Positions 35,113 through 42,953 of a stretch of 64,000 bases of DNA are shown here, piece by piece (within the stretch, counting starts at the first letter, position 1; the number at the start of each line of letters is the position of its first letter). Source of the DNA: Pseudogemmobacter lacusdianii (GTDB lineage: Bacteria > Pseudomonadota > Alphaproteobacteria > Rhodobacterales > Rhodobacteraceae). The notes under the pieces are model-generated. The model ran no database searches, was not told where the DNA came from, and was given only the letters and a program-made list of their open reading frames with translations. The DNA is taken from contig NZ_JAVDBT010000011.1 of assembly GCF_030848395.1 (NCBI RefSeq), forward strand, positions 1 through 64,000. Direction: 5' to 3'. Position numbers and translations under genes: made by a program.

Positions 35113-35380
35113 AACTGTCGCCCCCGTGATGCTTGCGGTTCCGCGTCGGCGGGGTTTCCTGAAGCGTGATCACCAGTACGTCGAGGAAGTTCGGGTCCCA
35201 GTCCGCCGCCTTCCACAAGAGCGGCCAGGCAATCCCGGCCGCAACCACGATGATCCAGCTCTGGACCCAGAGGAACAGCATCGACGAGCCAAAGAGCCAG
35301 ACCATGGCATACATGACCGGCAGCCCCATCAGCTTGGGGGGCCGCAAGAGGCCGATGAAGACGCGCGACTGTTCCGCCAT
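35102..35380 (-). CDS. virB3: VirB3 inner-membrane protein
   Basis: The 92-residue protein starts VFIGLLRPPKLMGLPVMYAM and has two closely spaced membrane helices (VMYAMVWLFGSSMLFLWV, SWIIVVAAGIAWPLLW), the standard VirB3 layout. VirB3 works with VirB4 in pilin handling. It lies 12 bp after virB2. Confidence 0.9.
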   Translation of the reverse strand: MAEQSRVFIGLLRPPKLMGLPVMYAMVWLFGSSMLFLWVQSWIIVVAAGIAWPLLWKAADWDPNFLDVLVITLQETPPTRNRKHHGGDSYAP

Positions 35381-35392
35381 GATGCCCTGGCC

Positions 35393-35683
35393 TCAGGTGG
35401 TCCAGATCGCGGCAACGATGGTCGGTGCGGCGGCAATCCCAGCGATCGCCACCAGCACCCAAAGCGCCTGACGAAAATCGAGAATGCCGAAAAGCCAGGA
35501 CAGGAAGACCCCGATCAGCGCCAGTGTGCCAATCACGATGCCCAGAGGGCCGGTGATCGCATCAACGATGCCTTGCAGCAGTGTCTGCACCGGCGAGAGG
35601 TCGATACTCTGTGCTAGCGCAGGACCTGCGAGCACCACAAAGGCCATCGTTATGACGGCCGTGACGGAAGGGGACTTCATCAA
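35393..35683 (-). CDS. virB2: VirB2 major pilin
   Basis: The 96-residue prepilin has a cleavable signal (VITMAFVVLAGPALAQS) and two hydrophobic helices (ITGPLGIVIGTLALIGVFLS, LWVLVAIAGIAAAPTIVAAI) around a short loop, as in VirB2/TrbC. It forms the conjugative pilus. It overlaps virB1 by four bases. Confidence 0.9.
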   Translation of the reverse strand: MMKSPSVTAVITMAFVVLAGPALAQSIDLSPVQTLLQGIVDAITGPLGIVIGTLALIGVFLSWLFGILDFRQALWVLVAIAGIAAAPTIVAAIWTT

Positions 35684-36402
35684 CTCGTTCCTTTCAGCCG
35701 CGCAAAAACGGCCTGCACTCGGGCCACATGGCCCTGGGTCTCAACGTAAGGGGGGATGCCACCGTGGCGGCTGACGGCCTCGGGTCCGGCGTTATAGGCG
35801 GCAAGCGCCAGTTCCGGCGTGCCGAAGGTCTCGAGCATCAGGAGGAGATAACGGGCCGATCCATCGAGATTCTGCCGCCAGTCGTTCGGATCGACCCCGA
35901 GAAAGCTGGCGGTATCGGGCATCAGCTGGCCAAGGCCGATTGCACCGGCATGGCTCAGGGCCACCGGGTTATAGGCGCTCTCGACCTCGATATTGGCCCG
36001 GTAGAAAAGTGCCCAGTCGGTGACAGAAAGGCCCGCCCGCCTCAGCGCGGCATGGCCACCATAGCGCAAGGCGGTGTCTTCGATGCCTTGGAGTATTTCG
36101 GGACTAGCAGAAGCAGGCCGTGGCGCGACGACACTGGCACCAGTGTCACCATCAGTTTGCGGAGTGCTGAAGAGGAAAAGGCGATCCGGCGTCTCGGTGC
36201 CGAACTGACGCATGAAGCCCGCGTCGGATGACACCGAGGCCAGTTGGCCGTCCAGCGCCACCCGAAACACAAAGCCCTCGGCCCTCACACCGGCAGGGGT
36301 GAACCCGGCTAGGGCGCAGAGGGCCAGAATAAGGGATGAAGCGTCAGCCCTGCTGCGCGGGCGCGGATTCCGGCAGTTGGTGGAGAGAGCGGCCGCCCTC
36401 AT
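35680..36402 (-). CDS. virB1: VirB1-type lytic transglycosylase
   Basis: The ATG at 36,402 gives 240 residues with a signal peptide (SSLILALCALAGFTPAGVRA) and a lysozyme-like domain (WALFYRANIEVESAYNPVAL, GAIGLGQLMPDTASFLGV, LALAAYNAGPEAVSRHGG; Glu in NIEVES is the likely catalyst). It opens peptidoglycan for channel assembly. The start overlaps the upstream gene by 59 bases; a non-ATG start just after that gene's stop is possible and would remove the overlap. Frames further upstream are not coding. Confidence 0.88.
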   Translation of the reverse strand: MRAAALSTNCRNPRPRSRADASSLILALCALAGFTPAGVRAEGFVFRVALDGQLASVSSDAGFMRQFGTETPDRLFLFSTPQTDGDTGASVVAPRPASASPEILQGIEDTALRYGGHAALRRAGLSVTDWALFYRANIEVESAYNPVALSHAGAIGLGQLMPDTASFLGVDPNDWRQNLDGSARYLLLMLETFGTPELALAAYNAGPEAVSRHGGIPPYVETQGHVARVQAVFARLKGTS

Positions 36403-36679
36403 CGAGCGGAATATGCGCCGTGCGCATTCCGATATCCGAGAGGAAGCTGACAAGCCCAGCGACGGTTTTGAACTCACGGGCCTTGATGTAATTGCGGCTG
36501 GTGACAACGATCTTCTCATCGCCGCCCGAAGGGCCGATGGCCCGCACATACCAGGAGCCGTACCAGGCGTTGAGGCGCTTCTCGGCCGCGGTCCGACAGA
36601 CCACTTCGGCCGAATAGCCCTGGGCGAGCAGCTGTCGCAATCCGTCTTCTGTAACCACATTCGGGGCGTCTTCTAGCAT
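36344..36679 (-). CDS. Hypothetical protein leading the secretion operon
   Basis: The 111-residue product (EDGLRQLLAQGYSAEVVCRT, then WYGSWYVRAIGPSGGDEKIV) is soluble and alpha/beta, with a two-strand segment around WYVRAIGP. No family is recognised. It is first in the operon, 70-85 bp after the CAATAATG motif, and overlaps virB1, so it is likely co-expressed with the channel. Codon use matches the neighbours. Confidence 0.6.
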   Translation of the reverse strand: MLEDAPNVVTEDGLRQLLAQGYSAEVVCRTAAEKRLNAWYGSWYVRAIGPSGGDEKIVVTSRNYIKAREFKTVAGLVSFLSDIGMRTAHIPLDEGGRSLHQLPESAPAQQG

Positions 36680-36750
36680 GGTCTCCCCGCGGCTCCTCTC
36701 CATAGAATGGGTCAGGCCATGGGGAATCAAATCACCATAGCCGTAGCATT

Positions 36751-36768
36751 ACACCATTATTGATGGCA
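36751..36768 (-). promoter_or_regulatory. CAATAATGGT motif before the secretion operon
   Basis: On the minus strand CAATAATGGTGTAATG lies about 75 bases upstream of the operon's first ATG. Its core matches sites at 37,181, 38,073, 51,940 and 11,697, so it may be the operator or promoter core of a transfer regulon. Confidence 0.4.
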
Positions 36769-36866
36769 ATGACTATTTGATGCCTTGACGGCAGATCATC
36801 GCTCCATAAAGGTGGATAGCCCAAGTCTGTGGCAAATCAAAGCAATGACGGGGCCTCGTCCGAAAC

Positions 36867-37142
36867 ATGGTGAAGCTGCGCCTGATATCCTGCCTTGTCG
36901 CCATCATGGTGAGTTGCTCCGCCGCCTTAGCATCATGCGATCCCCCTGAACGGCCATGGTTGCCAAGCGACCCGGCCGATGTACGGGCCTATGCCGATCT
37001 GATCCGGGACGACTTCGAGGACTACATCTCCGCAGTGCAGGACTACTTCCGCTGCCTCGATGCCGAGCGTGCCCGGGCCTTCTCCGAGGCACAGGAGGTC
37101 AGTCAGGATTACGGGCGTTTCCAGAGCGTGGTGGGACACTGA
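36867..37142 (+). CDS. Small exported protein
   Basis: The 91-residue protein has a signal peptide (LISCLVAIMVSCSAALASC) and an acidic helical body (VRAYADLIRDDFEDYISAVQ, YFRCLDAERARAFSEAQEV) with two or three cysteines. A lipobox is not clear. It is transcribed divergently from the secretion operon and looks like a periplasmic transfer accessory, but no family is recognised. Confidence 0.65.
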   Translation: MVKLRLISCLVAIMVSCSAALASCDPPERPWLPSDPADVRAYADLIRDDFEDYISAVQDYFRCLDAERARAFSEAQEVSQDYGRFQSVVGH

Positions 37143-37176
37143 GCCGAAGATCGGACGCGTCAGCCATGCGATAAGC

Positions 37177-37195
37177 AATGCAATAATGTTGCATT
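37177..37195 (+). promoter_or_regulatory. Inverted repeat with CAATAATGTT core
   Basis: AATGCAA-TAATG-TTGCATT is a perfect 7-bp inverted repeat containing CAATAATGTTGCATT, 50 bases upstream of the exported protein at 37,245. It is the most symmetric copy of the motif shared with sites at 36,751, 38,073 and 51,940. Confidence 0.5.
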
Positions 37196-37244
37196 CAATA
37201 GTGGTGTATCGTAGCGATAGGGGGTAACTGAGCGAGTCGCCTCC

Positions 37245-37916
37245 ATGTACCCTGCCTTTCGAACCATCGTTTTGACAGCCTCTCTGGCCATGACCGCCGC
37301 AGTCTCGAGCCCTGCCCCCGTTCAGGCGCAGACCTACCAGATCGACTGTGCCATCCTCCTTTGCCTCGCCGGCGGCTGGCCAGCCTCCGTCCCCTGCGCA
37401 CGGGCCCGCGCCGAGTTCATTCGCCGCATCACGCCCTGGCCGGTCGAGCCGCCCCTACAAATCTGGCGCTGCCCGATGGGCGCATCCTTCGGCGGTCAAG
37501 CGCCGCTCAGCCCGATGGAGCGGCTCTATGACATTGCGTTCCGCGAGCTACAGGAAAGCGCTCTGTCCACTCCTGCCGAGGCTGTACCCGGGTTGATCCT
37601 CGCGCAGACCCAGGAGCAGGCCGATATCGACATTTCCGGGGATGCTTTTGATTTCGTGCGCAGCATCCGGGTCTACCACATCCAGTTCAGCCAGCATCAG
37701 AACCGCGATGGCGACTGCATTCGCAGCGATTCCACCCGTCTCGGCTCCTATGGCACGCAAGGCGACTATGGCTGGGCCAGATCCTCGGTTTCCGCTGTCC
37801 CGGAGGCATCGAGCCTCGCGTTGCCGGAGCATTGCCGAAGCTATTCCTGGCGCTCGGTCTTCGTGGACTGGCGCGACCATGCCGGAAACTATGGATCGGA
37901 AGAGGTCCGCTATTGA
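37245..37916 (+). CDS. TrbM-like exported conjugation protein
   Basis: The 223-residue protein has a signal peptide (LTASLAMTAAVSSPAPVQAQ) and then DCAILLCLAGGWPASVPCA, a cysteine-spaced segment like the TrbM pattern (CxAILCLSxG), followed by ITPWPVEPPLQIWRCPMG. The rest is uncharacterised, with conserved-looking Trp/Tyr near the end. TrbM proteins are periplasmic and needed for pilus function in some systems. It is monocistronic, ending at a hairpin. Confidence 0.65.
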   Translation: MYPAFRTIVLTASLAMTAAVSSPAPVQAQTYQIDCAILLCLAGGWPASVPCARARAEFIRRITPWPVEPPLQIWRCPMGASFGGQAPLSPMERLYDIAFRELQESALSTPAEAVPGLILAQTQEQADIDISGDAFDFVRSIRVYHIQFSQHQNRDGDCIRSDSTRLGSYGTQGDYGWARSSVSAVPEASSLALPEHCRSYSWRSVFVDWRDHAGNYGSEEVRY

Positions 37917-37918
37917 GA

Positions 37919-37948
37919 AGCCGCCGGGGCATTGCGGCCCCGGCGGCT
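37919..37948 (+). terminator. Terminator-like hairpin
   Basis: AGCCGCCGGGGC (37,919-37,930) pairs perfectly with GCCCCGGCGGCT (37,937-37,948), loop ATTGCG, directly after the stop codon. The T-run is poor, so termination may be partial. Confidence 0.6.
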
Positions 37949-38061
37949 CTCTGTGTCGGGGACGGTCGATCCCCTTTTTGAAGACGACGCCAGACCAAAG
38001 GTCCAACACCAAAACCTCAAAGAACACTCACCTAGCCAGAGTATTCTAGACCATCCTTTGA

Positions 38062-38088
38062 GGTTGCGCAACCAATAATGTTTGATTG
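38062..38088 (+). promoter_or_regulatory. Palindrome plus CAATAATGTT motif upstream of winged-helix gene
   Basis: GGTTGCGCAACC (38,062-38,073) is a perfect 12-bp palindrome, immediately joined to CAATAATGTTTGATTG (from 38,073). Both lie 57-83 bases before the ATG at 38,145 and could be operator and promoter parts, perhaps for autoregulation. Confidence 0.45.
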
Positions 38089-38144
38089 ATTGCGATGGTG
38101 TATTTTTGCTTTGTGTCTGCGACGTCGCCCTGGAGACGACGATC

Positions 38145-38978
38145 ATGGAACTCACCACCGGCGCCATCCTTCGCCGCATCACCCACACCGAACTTTCCTG
38201 TGCCGCGCACAAGCTTGCGACTGTCATCCTTGACGCCATTGCCTGGAAGGACGGCTACAATGGCCTGCCGCATGGCACAGCAGCCTTTACCCTCGGTGAT
38301 CTGGCCGATCGCATGACGGTATCGCGACAGCACCTGCACGCTCTTCTGGCAGAACTGGCAGCCTCAGGGCTGCGCCTACTGCGTCAGCGGGGTAAGGGCC
38401 GGTTTGCGCCATGGCTCTTCCGCTTCGGGTGCTGTGACCAACCTGATGCAGATGGCGAAGTGTCAACCACAGCTGACACCACCCCTTATATAAGAGATTC
38501 AAACAAAAATGTATTCTCAGGAACGATAGTGGTTGATCGTGAAGAGCCTGAGAAAGCGGCACGCTGGCTGGCTTTGATCGGAAAGGCCAAGACCGCCCTG
38601 CCTTGTCGCGCCGCAGACAGCCGGCACATCTGGGAACGATTCAGGGAGTTCAACCGTGGACGAGGTCATGACGCCGTGCCAGCCCGGTATCTGCTGGGGT
38701 TCATGCGGAAGTGGCGAGGTGGTGACGTTTCCGGGTCCGACCCTTCCCTCGCAAGCGGCAAACCAATCACGCGACAGGCTGACAAATTGCAGCGCCTGAT
38801 GGCGCCAGCGCCGTTCATCAATCGATATTTCCACGAAAGTGATCTGAAGCGGAAACTCGGGGTGGATCGCTATGAGAAGCGAGTAGAAGATCTGCGCAGC
38901 AGGTTCGGCTGTTCGGTGTTCCAGGCACAGCTGGCTGTGCACGGAATGGCCGTAGCAGAAGGAGTGATCCAGCGATGA
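38145..38978 (+). CDS. Winged-helix DNA-binding protein
   Basis: From the ATG at 38,145, with GGAG nine bases upstream, the product has 277 residues. Residues ~40-85 form a winged helix (AAFTLGDLADRMTVSRQHLH, ALLAELAASGLRLLRQRGK). The C-terminal half is helical and basic (FHESDLKRKLGVDRYEKRVE). The layout fits a plasmid regulator or a helix-turn-helix replication accessory; repABC already provides replication. With motif copies upstream of it and of transfer genes, a transfer regulator is a reasonable guess. Confidence 0.65.
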   Translation: MELTTGAILRRITHTELSCAAHKLATVILDAIAWKDGYNGLPHGTAAFTLGDLADRMTVSRQHLHALLAELAASGLRLLRQRGKGRFAPWLFRFGCCDQPDADGEVSTTADTTPYIRDSNKNVFSGTIVVDREEPEKAARWLALIGKAKTALPCRAADSRHIWERFREFNRGRGHDAVPARYLLGFMRKWRGGDVSGSDPSLASGKPITRQADKLQRLMAPAPFINRYFHESDLKRKLGVDRYEKRVEDLRSRFGCSVFQAQLAVHGMAVAEGVIQR

Positions 38979-39268
38979 GACAAAACCGCGTCTCGGGCTT
39001 CGTCCGCAATGATCTTCCGGCCGAGATATCAATGTCGAATGTCGGCAGAAACCACATGTTCCAGACGTTATGTCAGCAGAGTTCAGCGACCCTGACCGCT
39101 AGAAAGGGCGGGAAGCGGACTTTCGCCACACCGCCCATAAACGACAGCGCAACGCAGAAAGCGGACCTTAGCGTCTGCAGAATGGTAGGCCGCCGGGCAT
39201 AGGTAGCTCCCGGTGAACGCCGCCCTGACGGGGTAGCACTGCGCAGGTAGGCGCTCCTTCAGACGCCG

Positions 39269-41371
39269 TTACTGTGCGTCTTGAGGCGAGAATGCCTCGA
39301 ATAATCCGACCCAGCGATCCACCACATCCTGCGGAATCGCATTCAATCCTCGTGTCAGCATTCGCTGTTTGACTCTGATCGACAGCGGCACTTTCCAGTG
39401 CTCGTCAAGGTTTACGCCCTGCGCCCGCGCCCAGGCTTCGATCTGGCCAACAATCGGCTGGCCTGCCTGCACAACATCCGCAAACCTTACGTCTGGATCG
39501 CGCTCCATTCGGTCCAACTCATCGGCGATGATGTCGAACGGTATTAGGTCTTCAATCTCTGCACGCTCGTAGCCAACGTGGTCTGCCACGTTCAGCACCT
39601 TCTCCGGGCTTTCCGCATACAGGCCCTGAGCCAAGTTGCCGCGCATCTGGCGGCCAGGCCCATCATCGTCCAACAGCATCATCGGCAGCACTTCATCGCG
39701 ACCGGTGAGGATGCTTGCCACCACCCGCGCCGTTTTCGTTCCTCCAGACGGTGGGAAAACCAGCTCTCGCTTCGGTGTGATTTTTGCTCCGGAGACCAAC
39801 AGCGCCTTGATTGCGGTCAGGTAGTGCTGGTCTGACGGGCCCTCAACCAGCACGGGTCGACAACCAACAAGCAGGCTTTCTGCAACGCTCAGGTTCAGTG
39901 CGGAATGGACGGCATACGCCGCCCCTGCCTGTTCGTCGCGGCCCTCGCTGTGGCGCAGGTTTGGCGTTGCCTTCGTGGTCCCGTCTGCTGACACATACAC
40001 CTTCCGAGCCCGCTCAAGTCGATCCGCATCGACAAGGAAGGGCGAATGGGACGTATAGATGATCTGGTTTGTCTTGGAGAGACTCTCAAAGAACGCGGAA
40101 AGGTCACGTTGGGCAAGCGGGTGCAGCGACACGCCTGGTTCGTCTAAAAGTAGGACCGCCTTTTTGTGGTCGCCCCGGCTTTCGACGAGAAAGACGAGAT
40201 AGAAACTCAGGAACCATTGCAAACCCGTGCTCCGGTTCTCAAGTTCGACCTCCGTCGGACGCCGGTCGTCAGCAACCCAAATGCGAAAGTGATTTCCGTC
40301 TGCCTCGAACCGGAACCGGTAGTCTCCTTGCTTCCACCAATCCCGAAAACGAGTGGTCAGCGTTGCACCCGCTGATTGAAGCAAGATTGAGCGTGTCCGC
40401 TTCTGCTCCGCGATTACCGCAATCTCATCAGCGGTTGGTTCTCGGTTCTCGCCATTCACCTCTTTAAAGTCACGACCGAGTTCGAGGATTTCCTTTGCCT
40501 CCAACTTCACGAAGCTAAACAGCACCCGCAGCGTTCTCGTCTTTGCTGCTTCTTTCGCACCCAAATCCAAGCGCGCGAGGTTCTCAACGACATGCGGCAG
40601 GTAGATTTCTGAGTCGAGATTGCCGTAGTTGGAGTAGTAGACAAAAGGCGGGATGGCTTTGACCACCGCGTCGGTGACGCCCTCGACCTCACCTGGCGGC
40701 AGCGTCGTGAGGACGTGAAGTTGGTCGCCTAGCTCCGAAGACAGTTGACGGACCATAGGGACAATAACGCTAGTCTCTGCCGGTTCTGCTGGTATCAGCG
40801 CATCGACGGCAGTTATGGCAGCGCTCAACGGAGCCGCGCTAAGGTTCTCAGCCTCGGGCAGCGCGTCGGCGGCCGCCCTGAGGCCGTGGACCAACTGAGG
40901 CTGCAACTCGGCTTCTTTCTTGAGTGCCTGTGCTGCCCCAACAGCATCTGCTGCCCCGGTGAGTTTGCTTGCGAGCCACGCTCGCGCGACAGTCGTTGTC
41001 CGTTGGTGCTTTGGAAACTCGATGTAGTAGGTACCATCGAAAAAACGCGTAACACGGACTGTCTCGGCAATCTCGGGCGAGACACCGGCGGCACGCGCGA
41101 TGGCAGCGCCAGAGACCCCGGTACTAAATTCTGCCTCGATGAAGTGATAGTCGCCCGGCGCGTTACGGATTTCTCCGAACATTGTTTTTGGGTAATCTGA
41201 AGTAGGTTGAATCTCACCGTCTTGGGCAGGCTTGAGTTTCCAAAGTGGCAGTAGCAAGTTCGTCTTGCCAGACTCATTGACCCCAATCAGCGCTGTCACA
41301 TCGTCGGCATCAAGCCAGCCGCTGTCCGACACGGACCGGAAATTGGTGACTCTGAACCTGGTCAACTTCAT
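39269..41371 (-). CDS. OLD-family ATPase/TOPRIM nuclease
   Basis: The 700-residue protein begins MKLTRFRVTNFRSVSDS and has an SMC/ABC-type Walker A (ALIGVNESGKTNLLLPLW), Walker B with D-loop (KKAVLLLDEPGVSLHPLAQR) near residue 405, and H-loop (QIIYTSHSPFLVDADRL). A TOPRIM domain follows (GCRPVLVEGPSDQHYLTAIK near 510; MLLDDDGPGRQMR near 570). This is the overcoming-lysogenization-defect architecture, as in P2 Old and GajA. No UvrD-like GajB partner is adjacent, so it is a class 1 stand-alone enzyme. A nuclease role against phage DNA is likely. Confidence 0.85.
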   Translation of the reverse strand: MKLTRFRVTNFRSVSDSGWLDADDVTALIGVNESGKTNLLLPLWKLKPAQDGEIQPTSDYPKTMFGEIRNAPGDYHFIEAEFSTGVSGAAIARAAGVSPEIAETVRVTRFFDGTYYIEFPKHQRTTTVARAWLASKLTGAADAVGAAQALKKEAELQPQLVHGLRAAADALPEAENLSAAPLSAAITAVDALIPAEPAETSVIVPMVRQLSSELGDQLHVLTTLPPGEVEGVTDAVVKAIPPFVYYSNYGNLDSEIYLPHVVENLARLDLGAKEAAKTRTLRVLFSFVKLEAKEILELGRDFKEVNGENREPTADEIAVIAEQKRTRSILLQSAGATLTTRFRDWWKQGDYRFRFEADGNHFRIWVADDRRPTEVELENRSTGLQWFLSFYLVFLVESRGDHKKAVLLLDEPGVSLHPLAQRDLSAFFESLSKTNQIIYTSHSPFLVDADRLERARKVYVSADGTTKATPNLRHSEGRDEQAGAAYAVHSALNLSVAESLLVGCRPVLVEGPSDQHYLTAIKALLVSGAKITPKRELVFPPSGGTKTARVVASILTGRDEVLPMMLLDDDGPGRQMRGNLAQGLYAESPEKVLNVADHVGYERAEIEDLIPFDIIADELDRMERDPDVRFADVVQAGQPIVGQIEAWARAQGVNLDEHWKVPLSIRVKQRMLTRGLNAIPQDVVDRWVGLFEAFSPQDAQ

Positions 41372-41743
41372 CTGCGGGCACTCCTAATCAGGCACCATAC
41401 TACTGGTTGTGCTACCACAAAGCAATGAAACACCATGTGCCGCCATCGACGACAAGAAGGGGAGCACACGAGGATAAGATCGCTGCGGCAAGTCTGAGTG
41501 TCCGTTCTGGAGAAGTCGTACTGTGGCATCGCTGCGCACTCGACCGACCGCTTAGGGCCGAATGCGTCAACCCCTGCTACTTCGTGCGCGTCATCTTCAT
41601 GCGAGCTTTTGGTTAGAAGCTTGCATGAAGATGGCGGCTAAAATCCCAATAGAATAAAGAGAAATTCTCAAGGACGAGAGTTTTCCTTTCCCTGATGCAA
41701 GCTTTCTCGCCATATTCATCTGATAGCCTGCAAGGAAGAAGCC
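41372..41743. other. Intergenic region before the second recombinase
   Basis: No supported gene in 370 bp. It holds the OLD gene promoter (minus) and the recombinase ribosome site (AAGGAAG). AGCTTGCATGAAGATGGC and ATGCAAGCTTTCTCGCC near 41,620 and 41,697 share an inverted AGCTTGCAT, which could be part of a recombination or operator site. Confidence 0.35.
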
Positions 41744-42373
41744 GTGTCAGAGACGTCAGAAACGACATGGAACAAGGGGCGTGTGGTCGGAAAAAAGCCT
41801 CCCCTGACGCCGGATCAGGTTGCCCTGATCCGGCTGCTCCTGCGCCAGGAGAAGGCGCAGCGCGATCTGGCATTGTTCAACACCGCCCTCGATACCAGCT
41901 TCCGAGGCTCGGACTTGGTGCGCCTGCGGGTCTCGGACGTCGCCACCGCGGCAGGGGTGCGCGAGATCATCGAAATCCGGCAGAAGAAAACCGAAAGCCG
42001 CAACGTCCGCCCGGTTCAGGTTCGGCTGTCCGAGAATACACGTGACAGCCTACGCGCCTATCTCGCTGCCGCTGATAAACCTCTGCACGACTGGCTCTTT
42101 ACCGGACAGGGGCCCAGATGGTCCCACAACCATCTCAGCGAAAGCCAGCTCTGGCGGCTGTTCAAATCCTGGCTCGAAAAAGCACGTCTCGATCCCAGTC
42201 TCTATGGGCTGCACTCCCTGCGCCGGACCTTCCCAACCCATATCTATCAGCAAACCGGCAACCTACGGGCAGCCCAACTTCTACTCGGCCATGCCAGCAT
42301 CGAGAGCACCAAGGATTACATCGGTACGGAGCAGGCTGAAGCTCTAGAAATTGCGCGGAGGCATCACCTCTGA
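41744..42373 (+). CDS. Short tyrosine recombinase (second copy type)
   Basis: Starting at GTG 41,744, after AAGGAAG, the product has 209 residues: TTWNKGRVVGKKPPLTPDQV leader, first Arg in LDTSFRGSDLVRLRVSDV, HxxR in GLHSLRRTFPTHIYQQ, and LLGHASIESTKDYIGT with the second His and nucleophile Tyr. It is paralogous to the recombinase at 19,115 and likewise lacks the core-binding domain. It lies between the OLD gene and the methylase cassette, as a marker of island insertion. Confidence 0.85.
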   Translation: MSETSETTWNKGRVVGKKPPLTPDQVALIRLLLRQEKAQRDLALFNTALDTSFRGSDLVRLRVSDVATAAGVREIIEIRQKKTESRNVRPVQVRLSENTRDSLRAYLAAADKPLHDWLFTGQGPRWSHNHLSESQLWRLFKSWLEKARLDPSLYGLHSLRRTFPTHIYQQTGNLRAAQLLLGHASIESTKDYIGTEQAEALEIARRHHL

Positions 42374-42376
42374 GCC

Positions 42377-42628
42377 ATGCAGACCTATCTCGAAAAGCGC
42401 CATCCAGCAAAAAACATCGCCCGGTTTTATCGGATGGCCGTCATGCCCAACCTGTTTGGGGAATGGTCGCTTTATCGGGAATGGGGTCGCATCGGACAGG
42501 ACGGTCAGGTCCGCTTGGACTGGTTTGAAGAAGAGCACCACGCCATCGCCGCCCTGCTCGCGTTAGAAAAGTCCAAACGACAGCGCGGATATTGGGTCAT
42601 GCCTCAGCAGCTTTCAATGTTTGATTGA
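42377..42628 (+). CDS. WGR-domain protein
   Basis: The 83-residue protein is essentially one WGR domain (RFYRMAVMPNLFGEWSLYRE, WGRIGQDGQVRLDWFEEEHH), a fold thought to contact nucleic acid; in PARP enzymes it links DNA ends to catalysis. It starts three bases after the recombinase stop, so the two are probably co-expressed. Part of the same sequence is fused to the ParB scrap at 1,371-1,445. Confidence 0.85.
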   Translation: MQTYLEKRHPAKNIARFYRMAVMPNLFGEWSLYREWGRIGQDGQVRLDWFEEEHHAIAALLALEKSKRQRGYWVMPQQLSMFD

Positions 42629-42674
42629 TAACTGCCCATTATCACCGTACATCCAGACTAAACGGGGAGATATT

Positions 42675-42953
42675 ATGATCCATCCTGGAATCCTGGTCCG
42701 GCGAGAATGCCTTGGCCCCAATGCTCTTTCCGTCACTGAGGCTGCGCAAGTGCTCGGGTGTAACCGGCAGACCCTTAGCAATCTCCTCAATGGACGATCT
42801 GGTATTTCTCCGGAGATGGCCCTGCGTTTGGAGAAAGCCTTCGGCACATCCGCCCGCGCTTGGATGGAACGGCAACTGAATTACGAACTGGAAACGGTCA
42901 TGGCACGTGCCGATGAGATCGAAGTCCAGCCATTTACGAGGCAGACCCCATGA
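42675..42953 (+). CDS. HigA-like XRE-family regulator
   Basis: From the ATG at 42,675 the product has 92 residues: IHPGILVRRECLGPNALSVT, EAAQVLGCNRQTLSNLLNGR, SGISPEMALRLEKAFGTSAR, the HigA/VapA-type helix-turn-helix. No HigB toxin is adjacent; instead the gene overlaps the methylase start by four bases (ATGA). This suggests a role as the controller of the methylase cassette, like C proteins of restriction-modification systems. Confidence 0.85.
   Translation: MIHPGILVRRECLGPNALSVTEAAQVLGCNRQTLSNLLNGRSGISPEMALRLEKAFGTSARAWMERQLNYELETVMARADEIEVQPFTRQTP

Noticed and set aside
36403-36660. Long N-terminal extension of the virB1 frame
   Set aside because: It overlaps the upstream gene and has shadow-like composition; the signal peptide is internal.
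39086-39200. Resemblance between a spacer here and one near 23,945 (CCGCTTTCCGCC-like text)
   Set aside because: Only short, scattered matches; may be a dispersed rhodobacterial spacer repeat but not demonstrable by eye.
39269-41371. Gabija system
   Set aside because: The OLD-type gene could be GajA, but no UvrD-like GajB helicase is adjacent; the only helicase nearby is the SF2 restriction-type gene at 46,085.
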